Below, piece after piece: positions 7,392 to 17,005 of a stretch of DNA of 64,000 nt. The translations under genes and the position numbers were made by a program. Origin of the DNA: Acidobacteriota bacterium (GTDB lineage Bacteria; Acidobacteriota; Holophagae; Thermotomaculales; Thermotomaculaceae); NCBI GenBank assembly GCA_013152385.1, contig JAADGL010000044.1, positions 1 through 64,000 of the forward strand. Reading direction: 5' to 3'. Every line of letters begins with the position of its first letter. Position 1 is the stretch's first letter. Below the pieces are notes generated by a model. The model was not told the DNA's origin. It saw only the letters and a list, made by a program, of their open reading frames with translations, and ran no database searches.

Positions 7392-9800
7392 TCACTTTCC
7401 TTCCCCTGCCGGCAAAAGAACTTCAAAAGTACTGCCTCTCCCCGGCTCGGATTCCACCCGGATATAACCGTCGTGCCGTTTTACAATGCCATAAACGATG
7501 GACAGGCCCAACCCCTGCGCCCCTTCCTTCGTGGTAAAATACGGATCAAATATCCGGTCCAGATGCTCCGGAAAAATCCCGCAGCCACTGTCTTCAAACA
7601 ACAGCCTGACATAGTCTCCTTCCGCCACGGTCGGGTCAGAACCGTCAATCCGGGCATTTTCAATTGTAATTTTCAGCCTGCCGCCGCCATCCATGGCTTC
7701 CACCGCATTTTGCACCAGGTTATTCACCACATGAACAAACTGGGCGGCATCCACTTTTACCTGCCAGAGAGATTCCGCAAAAGCGATCACCCATTCGGTA
7801 GATGCCGTTCCCACCGCCCGCTTCACACTGGAGTGAATCAGCGCAGACAAATCCACCTCTTTTTCCACAGGGGCACCCCCCCGGGAAAAGGTAATGAGCT
7901 GGGAGGTAAGCTCCCGGGCACGTTCGATTGCCGCTTCCGCCGCCCCCAGCTTCTCCGCAACCTTCGATTCGGGCTCCGACAGCATCCTTGCCAGAGAAAT
8001 ATTCCCGAAAACAGAGGTCATCACGTTGTTGAAATCGTGGGCAATTCCGGCCGCAAGGAGTCCCAGAGACTCCAGCCGTTTCGCTCTGGCAAAGCAGGCC
8101 TGCGTCCGTTTCAAACCGGTTATATCCCGAAAAACCACAACCATCCCACGGAATTTCCGGCTGCTGCCGATAATCGGGGATCGGCTTTCATCAATGATAT
8201 ACCTGTACCCGCCGGCAGAAGTTAATACCAGTTCTTCCCCTTCAATCTCCAGATTTTCCATTTTGAAAAAAAGCCGTGTGGTATCGTCAATACCATGTCC
8301 GTTGCCCACCCTGACCACACGATATACCTGCTCCAGAGGATAGCCCAACACATCCGACGGTGTATAACCCGTCATTTCCCCGGCTGCGGGATTCATCATC
8401 ATGATCCGTCCCTTCGCGTCTGTTACCAGAACACCGTCCCCGATGGAATGAAGGGTCGCAGCCAGCCGGTCTTTTTCCTCCGCAAGTGCCTCTTCCGCCT
8501 GCTTCCGCTCGGTAATGTCCACAAGGGAAACGATCAGGCGGTTCAAATCTTCCGACTCTTCCACCGTTACCGTAATGAGTACGTAAATATCCAGCCCGGA
8601 CAGGGTTCGATTCACTTCTTCATAGCGAATCAGATGTTCCCCCCTGAAAAGTGCTGCCAGTAAAAACGCAAAGCCCCGATAGGAAGCAGGAGAAAAAACC
8701 GCCTCAAGTGAAGAAAGTAACTGATCTTTTGTATCGGCACCGTAAAGCCGTAGAGTTTCCCGGTTGACATCCAGAACCCGGATTGCTCCCGCTGCTTTTT
8801 TCACAAACTCAGGATGTTCCCTGAAATACGTATCGGGATCCGAAACGTCATTTGCTTTCAGATTTTCCAGCATACTGCGTACCTCAGAAAAATCTTCCAC
8901 CCAAATGGACACCGCATTGGTTTCAAATAATTTCCGATATTGTTTTTCTGTCCGTTTCTGCCGCTCAAGCAGCCGGTTCGTGTGGATTGCAAGTTTTTTA
9001 AATTCCCGCAACTGATTGTCCCGCAATTCCAGGGGTTTTCCATCCGCCAATGCTTTCTCCAGCGAACGGGCATAGGCTTCGATTTCACGGCTCATTTTCT
9101 GTGCCAACAGAAAGGCAACTGCCAGTGTCGCCAGCAACATCATTATCAGAAACGCCACCACGCCCACGGCAAAATGCCGGATATGTTCCCGGGATAATTT
9201 CATGTTCGCATCCGCCGTGCGGGTGGTTTCCGCCATATCCAGTGCAGCGCCGACCACAAGATTGCGGCTGCCGTACGGAGAAAGGTAGAATGACCATTTT
9301 TCGTGGTCGGGGGACCACCCGGTTAATACATTATCCAGCCAGATTGATTTACCGGTTTTCAGTACCCGCGAACAGGGCTCCTGCAAAAAAGGATGACCCG
9401 ACATATCCTTCAGTTCCGTTAATTGAATCAGATGTTCTTTTCCATGCCATCGCCCCGCAAAACGTCCGCTCTCCGGAAAGAATAGAAAAAGGAACCCTCT
9501 TTCCCCAAAAGATTCACGCCAGACCGACCGGGAAGCTTCTTCTTCGAATACCGTCCCGGGAAGTCGGGAAACCGGCGAACGATCCATACGAAAAACAAAG
9601 GCATTGAGATGGCGCTCCGCCTCCTTTCGAAAACGAATAATCTCACTGGCACGGATTGATACGGCATCTGCGGCACAGGATCGGGTTTCCAGATAAACCC
9701 AGGCCACACCGCTTATCACCACCAATATTTGCACGACCAGGACAATCAGAAAGAAATGAATTTTGAAAATACTGCTACCGGATGTCATATACCGACCCAT
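7392..9800 (-). CDS. Membrane PAS sensor histidine kinase (orphan)
   Basis: An 802-residue hybrid-type kinase without receiver. A transmembrane helix at about 13-35 and another near 210-235 bracket a periplasmic sensor of roughly 170 residues. Next come a PAS-like domain with the unusual opening VEDFSEVRSMLENL (about 285-430) and a second PAS (about 440-560). The phosphoacceptor His is in AAGIAHDFNNVMTS, and the ATPase has NNLVQNAVEAM, DSGCGI and GLGLSIVYG. The HDFNN type usually phosphorelays to a receiver protein, but none is adjacent. Start at 9800 or at the internal ATG 9788 is open, since neither has a strong ribosome site. It lies downstream of the AhbD-like gene on the same strand, separated by an AT-rich gap. 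Confidence 0.9.
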   Translation of the reverse strand: MGRYMTSGSSIFKIHFFLIVLVVQILVVISGVAWVYLETRSCAADAVSIRASEIIRFRKEAERHLNAFVFRMDRSPVSRLPGTVFEEEASRSVWRESFGERGFLFLFFPESGRFAGRWHGKEHLIQLTELKDMSGHPFLQEPCSRVLKTGKSIWLDNVLTGWSPDHEKWSFYLSPYGSRNLVVGAALDMAETTRTADANMKLSREHIRHFAVGVVAFLIMMLLATLAVAFLLAQKMSREIEAYARSLEKALADGKPLELRDNQLREFKKLAIHTNRLLERQKRTEKQYRKLFETNAVSIWVEDFSEVRSMLENLKANDVSDPDTYFREHPEFVKKAAGAIRVLDVNRETLRLYGADTKDQLLSSLEAVFSPASYRGFAFLLAALFRGEHLIRYEEVNRTLSGLDIYVLITVTVEESEDLNRLIVSLVDITERKQAEEALAEEKDRLAATLHSIGDGVLVTDAKGRIMMMNPAAGEMTGYTPSDVLGYPLEQVYRVVRVGNGHGIDDTTRLFFKMENLEIEGEELVLTSAGGYRYIIDESRSPIIGSSRKFRGMVVVFRDITGLKRTQACFARAKRLESLGLLAAGIAHDFNNVMTSVFGNISLARMLSEPESKVAEKLGAAEAAIERARELTSQLITFSRGGAPVEKEVDLSALIHSSVKRAVGTASTEWVIAFAESLWQVKVDAAQFVHVVNNLVQNAVEAMDGGGRLKITIENARIDGSDPTVAEGDYVRLLFEDSGCGIFPEHLDRIFDPYFTTKEGAQGLGLSIVYGIVKRHDGYIRVESEPGRGSTFEVLLPAGEGK

Positions 9801-9818
9801 AGATGAATATTTTATTTT

Positions 9819-9846
9819 ATTTTACACTGATTTTCCGTTCAGTCAA
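9819..9846 (-). promoter_or_regulatory. Probable sigma-70 promoter of the orphan histidine kinase
   Basis: Minus-strand TTGACT (9846-9841) and TAAAAT (9824-9819) with a 16-nt spacer, placed about 20 nt before the kinase start, so the leader would be very short. The rest of the gap 9847-10037 is strikingly AT-rich for this genome and shows no gene. Confidence 0.55.
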
Positions 9847-10037
9847 TATCTTTCCCGCTTGAAAATATACAACTCTTTATATATATTTATGTTAATTTAT
9901 TTCATTGTTTCGTTTTAAATGATTTATTTTTTACTATATGTATTATTTTTTTACGTTTTTTGGAAAACAGCCCGGCACGCAATCGCATCATACCCGCTTA
10001 TCCAGTGAAAAATCAGCAAAATCAGCCGAATTTACAG

Positions 10038-11099
10038 TTATCGGTTTTTCTCTTTCAAGTGGCCCGGTTCGTAGTCACAGAAGGGCTCGGGGTCCAGATA
10101 ATCCCCCGTCACGGCGTAGGCCCGTGCCCGACATCCGCCGCAGACACCCCGATATTCACACACCCCGCACTTGCCCTTGTAGCCTTCAATGTCCCGCATT
10201 TCAAGAAAGAGTTTGGAGTTCCAGATTTCCTCCATGGATTGCTTGAAGATGTTGCCGCCGGATACCGGGAAATAGGAGCAGGGCAACACTTCTCCGTCGG
10301 AACGGATCAGGCAGATTGTCTGTCCCGCCACACAGCCTTTATTGGCACCGGTGGAAAATGTCAGGTTCCGGCGTTTGGCGGAATTCCCTTCTTTCATGGC
10401 TTCTTCAATGTAAATCCGGTAGTAATGGGGCGCGCATGTGGGCCGCACAAGGATTTCATTCTCCTGCTGTTCCAGCCGGTAGTGCCAACGGAGGATTTCA
10501 TCATAATCCTTTGTGTCTATCAACTCACTCATCACATCTTCTCCCCGGCCGGTGGGAACAATCATAAACATGTACCAGGCTGTGGCACCCAGCTCTTTGG
10601 CCAGTTTGTAGGTGTTTTCAATATCCTGTTGATTCCGCTTGGTAAAGGACGAATTGATGAGAAAGGGAATCCCGTGTTTCTTCAAAAACTCAATTCCCCG
10701 GAGAACCCCGGAAAACGCACCTTTATGGTTCCGGAAATTGTCGTGAATCTCCGCCGTGCTGCCGTCCAGGCTCAAAGACACCATTTTAATACCGGTTTCA
10801 ATCATCTTTTCGCAGTGTTCATTGTTAATCAGGGTACCGTTGGTAGCCATACACATCCGGAAACCTTTGTCGGTACCATACTGCGCCAGTTTAAAAATAT
10901 CTTTTCGGAGAAGCGGTTCGCCTCCCGACAGTACCACCACCGGGCTGCAGAAATCACCGATTTTGTCCAGCACGGACAATGCCTGTTTCGTGTCCATTAC
11001 CTCCGGCAGGTGCATGGTTGAAGACGAACGGCAGTGTACACAGGACAAGTTGCATCTCGGTGTCGTTTCCCAGGCAATCCATTTCAATTCTCCGCGCAT
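10038..11099 (-). CDS. AhbD-like radical SAM/SPASM enzyme (haem b synthase family)
   Basis: A 353-residue radical SAM protein. The S-adenosylmethionine cluster motif is CNLSCVHC (Cys16, 20, 23), followed by LSGGEPLL and an SLDGS strand. The C-terminal SPASM cysteines follow the usual layout: one in NKGCVAG, one in GEVLPC, a [13 protein letters not shown] block and FCDYEP. The segment TCAPHYYRI and the C-terminal [15 protein letters not shown] strongly resemble AhbD, which decarboxylates Fe-coproporphyrin III to haem b in the sirohaem-dependent pathway. NirJ-type and other SPASM enzymes are alternatives. GGAGG precedes the ATG. Its proximity to hemE/H/Y is notable because AhbD is not needed when hemN and a protoporphyrin ferrochelatase are present. 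Confidence 0.8.
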   Translation of the reverse strand: MRGELKWIAWETTPRCNLSCVHCRSSSTMHLPEVMDTKQALSVLDKIGDFCSPVVVLSGGEPLLRKDIFKLAQYGTDKGFRMCMATNGTLINNEHCEKMIETGIKMVSLSLDGSTAEIHDNFRNHKGAFSGVLRGIEFLKKHGIPFLINSSFTKRNQQDIENTYKLAKELGATAWYMFMIVPTGRGEDVMSELIDTKDYDEILRWHYRLEQQENEILVRPTCAPHYYRIYIEEAMKEGNSAKRRNLTFSTGANKGCVAGQTICLIRSDGEVLPCSYFPVSGGNIFKQSMEEIWNSKLFLEMRDIEGYKGKCGVCEYRGVCGGCRARAYAVTGDYLDPEPFCDYEPGHLKEKNR

Positions 11100-11273
11100 T
11101 TTTTCCTCCGGCCTGCTTTTTTTCTTCCGGCATTACCTTACACTACCAAGACAAACGAGACAAGTTTAAGTTTGAATCGGCTTCCGAAACAGGCCGGAAC
11201 CGGAATTGGTTTAAAATCATGCAACTGAAAGCGCATAAAAAAAGAACTTTGGACACTTCTTTGCTTTTATTCT

Positions 11274-14200
11274 TTAAACACCCACTTCCCGCCTATCTGA
11301 TTTTACTCCGGCACAAGCCAGCACCGGGACAAGGACAAGAGTTCCAAAAGTTCCTGCCAGTAATCCGCCGATTACGGAAACCGCAAAGGGCTGAAAGATT
11401 CCGGATCCGCCGCCAAGGGGTAGAGCCGCAGGGATCAGAGCTGCGACGGTTGTCAGGGAAGTCAATAGAATGGGCCGAAAACGAACCCGGACAGCGTTTT
11501 TCAATGCATCCGCAAATAATACACCTTTCCCGGAAAAGCGGTTAGCAGCATCTATCAATACAATGGCATTGTTCACTCCGATTCCAATGAGAGTAATCAT
11601 TCCCATCCCAACGGAAATATCCAGTCCGGCACGGGTGATGCCCACGAGAAGCATGGCACCGGCCAGAGACACCGGAATGGTGGCAAGAATGACAACTGCC
11701 TGTTTCAGAGAATGGAATTGGATCCTGAGAATACCCCCCACCAACAGCAAAGCCGCCAGTGCCGCAAAGAGAATACTTTCAACGGTGCGAATCAATATCG
11801 GATACTGTCCCACAATCGTCACACCGGTTTCAGGAGGCAGCTTCATTTCGGCAAAACGCTTCTGCAGGCGACGGGCCACAGCGGGCAGGTTCCCATCCAC
11901 TTCTGCAACGAGGGTTTCCTCTCGCTGACCAGCTCTCCGGTGGATGAAGGCCGGGGAGTTTTCCCTGAAAATTTTCGCGATACGGGAAAGAGGCACGAAT
12001 TCTCCCTTCCGGTTGATTACAGGCAATCGTTTTACTTCAGCGGGGGTGTGCAGTGCATTTCCCGATAATGTTACCCGAACACGGATGGTTCGATTTCTAC
12101 GGATGACATCCGTAGCAAAAACGCCGAGGCCGGCAGCTTTTAGTGTATCCATGGCAGCCTGAGGGTCAACATTCAGGAGTGCCGTCTTTTCCGGATCAAA
12201 CCGGACAGTCAGTTGGCCGGTCGTGCTTTCCGCATGATTAACAATCGTTGAGACAGCCGGATCTTTTTCCAATATTTTCTTCACTTTCCCCGCAAGATCC
12301 CGGATAGTGGCAAGATCGGGGCCAAACACAGAAACACCAAAGAGAGCGGGCAGACCGGAAAAACTCTCATCAAGATTTTCCCGGGTTGGTTGATGATAAA
12401 GAATTACAATACCGGGAATTCCAGCAAATTGTTTCCGGAGAGCGGCAAGGAGTTCCGTTGCGCTACGATTTCGTTTTGACCGGGGTTTCAGTTTTACCGT
12501 CAGTTCTCCCCGGTTCACACTTTCCACCTGCAATCCCTGTTTTGCCGGGCCGGTACGCCGGTACACGAAGGAAACTTCAGGGTAGGCCCAAACCGCCGCC
12601 GACAATTTTCGGCCGATACGGCTGCTCTCCCGAAGCGAAGTTCCGGGGGGAGTGACATATTCCAAAAGAAGGCTACCCTCGTCAATAGGAGGCAAAACCC
12701 GGATCGGACCCAGAAACGGTAATACCAGCCCGATGAAAATTAGCCCGGCAAAGATCAAAACTGTTTTCTTTGGAGAGGCCATAGCCACATCCAACAGGCG
12801 CAATGTGAAGCTCATTCCCCCATTCAGGAACCGAATCCCCGGAATTTTTCCCGCTCCACCCCAACTGCCTTTCCCCATCAGGGCGGGAACTACGGTCAGG
12901 GAAAAGAGCAGTGAAAAAAGCAGGGCAAAACTGATGACAATCGCGAATGGCTTCAGAAAAACAGCCGCTATCCCGCCGGCGGCGAAAAGTGGGACAAAAG
13001 CCGCAACAGTGGTGATGGTTCCGGAAATATCCGGGGCTGCAATTTCATTGACACCTGCCACAGCCGCATCCGGGGCCAAAGCACCGGATTCCAGATGACG
13101 GCCGATGTTCTCTGCCACCACAATTGCATCATCCACTATCATTCCCACTGCAAGCGCCATGGCTGTCATGGTAATAATGTTCAATGACATTCCGAAACAG
13201 GCCATCAGAACCACCACAGCAAGAAGAGCGGATGGAATGGTCAACCCCACCACCAGGGAAGAACGTGTCCAGCCCATAAAAAGAATAATGGCAGCCATAG
13301 CAAGGAAGATACCAAACAACAGGTCCCAGCCTACTTCATTCCGAGCCTCCCGAATCAATTCACTCTGATCGTAGAATTTGTGAATAACAGCTGTATCGGG
13401 AAGCAGGTGCTTCAGTGCTTTCAACCGGGCATCAATGTCCGATACCACCGAAATGGTGTCGGCTCCGGGCACTTTTCGGACAATCAGCGCAATACCGGGT
13501 CGTCCGTTTCCGGTAATCTCGTAGTGACGGGGAACCGTACCGGGCCGGATGGATGCAATATCCCCCAGCGTTACGGTTTCTATTCCGTTGCCTGAAACCG
13601 GCACCTTCGCCAGGTCTTCCGGCGAACGGAACCGGCTGTCACCGCGGATCAGCAGATCCCGCCCGAATCGTGGAAGCACACCGGCGGTTTCAACCTGATT
13701 GTATCGCCTGATAGCAGAAACCACGTTGTTTACCCCGAGTTTCAGTGCCGCAAGTTTTTCAGGTTTCAGCGCAACCGTCCACGCAGGCCGATCACCGCCA
13801 AGAACCTCCACCCGTTCCACCCCCTTCACCATGGACAACTGCCCCACAAGGGTGCGGTCCGCAATGGTACGAAGCCGTATCTGGTCCGCACCGGTAATCA
13901 CATAGCCACAGACCTGCTGTAAGGTGGTACCGATACCCTCAATTCGTGGAATTACTCCGGCAGGAAGAAGCCGAATTACCCGTGAAATCCGGCTCCGAAC
14001 CAGCTGTCTGGCATCATTGATTCCAGTGCCAAAATGAAATGCAACCGTAATAAGGGAAGTCCCCTGCAGGGAAGTGGAAGCCAGCCGGCGAATCCCCGGC
14101 AATGTCTGCAACGCGGATTCGAGGGGACGGGTTACCAGCTGTTCCACATCAGCGGGTGATGCCCCGGGCTCATGGGTAATGATATTTACCACCGGGACAT

Positions 14201-14324
14201 CAATTCTCGGCAACAGATCCACAGGAAGGACCCACCAACTGAACAGTCCCGCCACAACAAAGATACCGGCAATAAAAAGCACCGGAATCGGATGGTCCAC
14301 CGGAAAGCTCAGATAGCGTTTCAT
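11274..14324 (-). CDS. RND efflux pump inner-membrane transporter
   Basis: A 1016-residue resistance-nodulation-division permease, the usual size for AcrB/CusA relatives. It begins with a membrane helix and a PVDLLPRIDVPVV segment, has two large periplasmic loops, and carries the TM4 proton-relay pair in ALAVGMIVDDAIVVAEN. The double Asp resembles multidrug and HAE types more than CusA. In TM10, where AcrB has a key Lys, the sequence reads IGVNNAIVLID. Substrate cannot be deduced. It overlaps the adaptor gene by one base and is third in a TolC-adaptor-pump operon read from 16770. Confidence 0.95.
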   Translation of the reverse strand: MKRYLSFPVDHPIPVLFIAGIFVVAGLFSWWVLPVDLLPRIDVPVVNIITHEPGASPADVEQLVTRPLESALQTLPGIRRLASTSLQGTSLITVAFHFGTGINDARQLVRSRISRVIRLLPAGVIPRIEGIGTTLQQVCGYVITGADQIRLRTIADRTLVGQLSMVKGVERVEVLGGDRPAWTVALKPEKLAALKLGVNNVVSAIRRYNQVETAGVLPRFGRDLLIRGDSRFRSPEDLAKVPVSGNGIETVTLGDIASIRPGTVPRHYEITGNGRPGIALIVRKVPGADTISVVSDIDARLKALKHLLPDTAVIHKFYDQSELIREARNEVGWDLLFGIFLAMAAIILFMGWTRSSLVVGLTIPSALLAVVVLMACFGMSLNIITMTAMALAVGMIVDDAIVVAENIGRHLESGALAPDAAVAGVNEIAAPDISGTITTVAAFVPLFAAGGIAAVFLKPFAIVISFALLFSLLFSLTVVPALMGKGSWGGAGKIPGIRFLNGGMSFTLRLLDVAMASPKKTVLIFAGLIFIGLVLPFLGPIRVLPPIDEGSLLLEYVTPPGTSLRESSRIGRKLSAAVWAYPEVSFVYRRTGPAKQGLQVESVNRGELTVKLKPRSKRNRSATELLAALRKQFAGIPGIVILYHQPTRENLDESFSGLPALFGVSVFGPDLATIRDLAGKVKKILEKDPAVSTIVNHAESTTGQLTVRFDPEKTALLNVDPQAAMDTLKAAGLGVFATDVIRRNRTIRVRVTLSGNALHTPAEVKRLPVINRKGEFVPLSRIAKIFRENSPAFIHRRAGQREETLVAEVDGNLPAVARRLQKRFAEMKLPPETGVTIVGQYPILIRTVESILFAALAALLLVGGILRIQFHSLKQAVVILATIPVSLAGAMLLVGITRAGLDISVGMGMITLIGIGVNNAIVLIDAANRFSGKGVLFADALKNAVRVRFRPILLTSLTTVAALIPAALPLGGGSGIFQPFAVSVIGGLLAGTFGTLVLVPVLACAGVKSDRREVGV

Positions 14325-15394
14325 TAATCCGCCACTTTAAAACTATGGCTAAAGTCCCGGTAATAAAGTTCGTAAGCGCCCTGAACTGCAATCATTTCAC
14401 CGGGGCGAACCCCGGACAAAATCTCCACCTCACCGCCACGGGTTAGACCGATTTTTACAATCCGGCCTTCCACACCAAAACGGCCTTTGACAAATACGAG
14501 CGGGCGCCCGGCTTTATCCCGAACAATGGCAGACTCAGGCACTGCAACCGCAACCTCCCGGTGGAACCGGAGTTCTCCTTTCACAGGAGTACCCGGAGCC
14601 AACCCGGTTGAAATATCACTGCCTTCAATCCAGATAAGTTCCGCACCGGCAGGACTGCGTTCCGGCAGTATCCGGGCCACAACGCCACTGACAACCGCCC
14701 CGTCATCCCGAAAAATCCGGGCCATTGCCCCCTTCAACTTCACATCACCCGGGGGAAACAGTGATGCCACTACCCGAACTTTGTTTTCCGGAACAATTCT
14801 CGCCATAACCTCAGCCACTTGAACATCCTGGCCCGGATTCACACTCCGATTGGCAAAAACACCGGCAACAGGACTTTTTAAATGCATGGCGGCATCCAAT
14901 AATGCCCTGCGGGAAACCAGCATGGCTACCTCTTTTCTGCCCAGTGCTGCTTTTGCCATTGCCGTGGTCAGCTCCGTCTGTTTCATCAGATGGCGGTTCA
15001 CAGCATCCCGAATCAGCGTCACCGACTTTTCAGCATTCTCCAATGCCGCCCGTGCGGCTTTCAGAGATGATTGAACCGCCGCAGCTTCCGGTGCCAGTTC
15101 CGGGCCGCCCAAAGTAAACAATTCCTGCCCGGCAACCACCCGACTCCCATCCGGAACCAAAACCGACTCAACCCGCCCGGCTTGAAGTGCCGTCACGCTC
15201 ACCGCCGCTTCACTTTCCGTTTTTCCGAAAAAATGAACCGTCTCAACAAAACTCCGCCGTGTCACTTTTCCAAACTGAACCACCTCCGGCGTTTCCACAC
15301 AGGCCACTTCCGAATATGCGTGCCACCAGAGGGCCAACAGGCCAATGAGGCACAACCCGAAAATGCCTGCGGCCCACCATTTCAAACTTTTCAT
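14324..15394 (-). CDS. RND pump periplasmic adaptor (membrane fusion protein)
   Basis: A 356-residue HlyD/AcrA-type adaptor. One N-terminal hydrophobic anchor (about residues 5-25) is followed by a lipoyl-like half (VTALQAGRVESVLVPDGS), a short helical hairpin rich in Ala and Glu, the second lipoyl half (LKSPVAGVFANRSVNPGQ), and beta-barrel and membrane-proximal domains ending near RPGEMIAVQGAYELYY. It bridges the RND transporter and the TolC-like channel. It overlaps the upstream channel gene by 4 nt, so the three pump genes are translationally linked. Confidence 0.94.
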   Translation of the reverse strand: MKSLKWWAAGIFGLCLIGLLALWWHAYSEVACVETPEVVQFGKVTRRSFVETVHFFGKTESEAAVSVTALQAGRVESVLVPDGSRVVAGQELFTLGGPELAPEAAAVQSSLKAARAALENAEKSVTLIRDAVNRHLMKQTELTTAMAKAALGRKEVAMLVSRRALLDAAMHLKSPVAGVFANRSVNPGQDVQVAEVMARIVPENKVRVVASLFPPGDVKLKGAMARIFRDDGAVVSGVVARILPERSPAGAELIWIEGSDISTGLAPGTPVKGELRFHREVAVAVPESAIVRDKAGRPLVFVKGRFGVEGRIVKIGLTRGGEVEILSGVRPGEMIAVQGAYELYYRDFSHSFKVAD

Positions 15395-16770
15395 CGGCTT
15401 TCCTCCTCCTGACCTTTACGTTCGGGCCAAATGCCGGTTTCCGTTTCAAGAGCAGATACCAGCGTTTCGATTTGCATCTGAAGCTTTAAATCGGCCACAG
15501 ACAAGAAATGGACACGTTTCGCCGTGCCGAGAAGCGCCACCGGGTCGGAAATTCCCTTCCTCACCCCTCTCTGCACCACCCGGAAATAAATTTTTTCCCT
15601 TTTCAGTGCCAATGCCACATTGGCCTGCTCCTTTCCCAATTTCTTCAATGCGGGTAGGATCTTCGATACCTCCGCCCTCACCCGAAACAGGCGGGCGTGA
15701 TATTCATCCAAGAGCAGCTTCCGTGTTGCCTTTGAAACAGCGATTGCGCCCCGGTTTCTGTTGAAAATCGGCACCGCCCCGGAAAAAGACCAGCCAAAGG
15801 TCCGTACGCCATCGGTATCCCGTCCGGCAATCAATCCCAATTCAAGCCGGGGAAACTGGTTCCAAACCGCCGCCCGATAGTTGGCATCCCCGCTTAAAAC
15901 CGCCGACCACAGCGATAGAAGGTCGGGCCTTCGGCCCGCCACCGCTTTGCTCAGCACAAAATCAGACGGCACTGCAGGATGTGCCTCCGGTTCGGAAACC
16001 ACCAGCAGGGTATCCGGTGCCACACCGAGAAGTTGATTCAAAGCAAGCCTCGCGGCTTTTTCCGCCCGGGACATCCCGGAAGACTCCCGTTTCGCGCTGA
16101 CCGTTTCCGCTTCAAAATCAGCCTCATCCGATCGTGTCATCAGCCCCACAGCCATCAACTCGTCTACCTTTTTTTGCAGAGTTTCACAGAAAACCGCATA
16201 GCGGGCAGCCAATACCGCCTGCTTTTCGGTAATGGCCACTTTTCGGCACTGGAACCGGGCTGCCATCGCCACCTGCCATTCCCGCCATGCTACAGTTAAA
16301 TTCACTGATTTCACCGTTTCTGCCGCTGCCTGCCGCCTGAATCTCCGGTTCAACAAAGCGGAAATATCAAAAGAAAGTCCAAAATCATAAATACCAACCT
16401 TCCCTGTCCGATTTCCGCCCCCCGGAGAGGCAACATCCAGGGAAACCACGGGATCCGGCAGCAGCCCCGCCGCTGCAAGCTGGGAAACCGCAATTCCCGC
16501 CTTGTCCCGCTCCACCTGAAGGCCCGGATTCAGTGCCACTGCCACCAGCGCCGCCTCATCCGGGTTCAAGCCGTCTGACAAATTAACCCGTACGGCTTTC
16601 AGCATAGGATGATGAATCCGGGAAGCCGCCTGAACAATCTCAGCGGAAGAAGGCCCGGTCCAGCCGGCCGAACCCACACCCAGAGGCATTGCCTGGTACC
16701 GGACACAACCAAGGGACAATACTCCCGACAACAGAATCAACCGGGCAATATTTCGAAAAATATTTTTCAT
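15391..16770 (-). CDS. TolC-family outer-membrane efflux lipoprotein
   Basis: An outer-membrane factor of 459 residues. I choose ATG 16770 over an in-frame start at 16806, because a GGGGGAG site lies about 9 nt before it and the signal peptide then begins directly. The lipobox is LSLGC with Cys at residue 22. The body is rich in long amphipathic helices typical of the TolC coiled-coil tunnel, with the duplicated pattern around GLNPDEAALVAVALNPGLQ. CusC and OprM relatives share the lipid anchor. It is the first gene of the pump operon, downstream of three 11-bp iterons that may bind the adjacent response regulator. Confidence 0.92.
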   Translation of the reverse strand: MKNIFRNIARLILLSGVLSLGCVRYQAMPLGVGSAGWTGPSSAEIVQAASRIHHPMLKAVRVNLSDGLNPDEAALVAVALNPGLQVERDKAGIAVSQLAAAGLLPDPVVSLDVASPGGGNRTGKVGIYDFGLSFDISALLNRRFRRQAAAETVKSVNLTVAWREWQVAMAARFQCRKVAITEKQAVLAARYAVFCETLQKKVDELMAVGLMTRSDEADFEAETVSAKRESSGMSRAEKAARLALNQLLGVAPDTLLVVSEPEAHPAVPSDFVLSKAVAGRRPDLLSLWSAVLSGDANYRAAVWNQFPRLELGLIAGRDTDGVRTFGWSFSGAVPIFNRNRGAIAVSKATRKLLLDEYHARLFRVRAEVSKILPALKKLGKEQANVALALKREKIYFRVVQRGVRKGISDPVALLGTAKRVHFLSVADLKLQMQIETLVSALETETGIWPERKGQEEESR

Positions 16771-16829
16771 GACAGCTGCTCCCCCAATATCTGTTAAGCA
16801 AGTCACCTGAACCCAGTTTAACGCTACAT

Positions 16830-16858
16830 TTTTGCCGGGAGATTGCCAAAAGATTGCC
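16830..16858 (-). promoter_or_regulatory. Three 11-bp iterons, likely response-regulator operator
   Basis: Reading the minus strand from 16858, GGCAATC occurs at 16858-16852 and again at 16847-16841, and GGCAAAA at 16836-16830. The period is exactly 11 bp, about one helical turn. Tandem direct repeats at this spacing are how OmpR-family regulators usually bind. The site lies 60-90 nt upstream of the TolC-like gene, beside the OmpR-type regulator pair. Confidence 0.6.
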
Positions 16859-17005
16859 GGAAAGCAATGTTGGCGGAGCGAGTATCACCGAAACAGACAT
16901 ATTGTCAAATTCAAGTACAAAATTTGGCGAATTTGGCGGCGAAGAGAGGAACTGTTCCGGTTGAAATGAGTTCCAAACGGCGTCCCCGCCACAACCGATA
17001 GCCCC

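Noticed and set aside
9960-11021. Long open frame on the plus strand opposite the AhbD-like gene
   Set aside because: It is the antisense shadow of a clear radical SAM protein with all cluster motifs; its translation has no recognisable domain.
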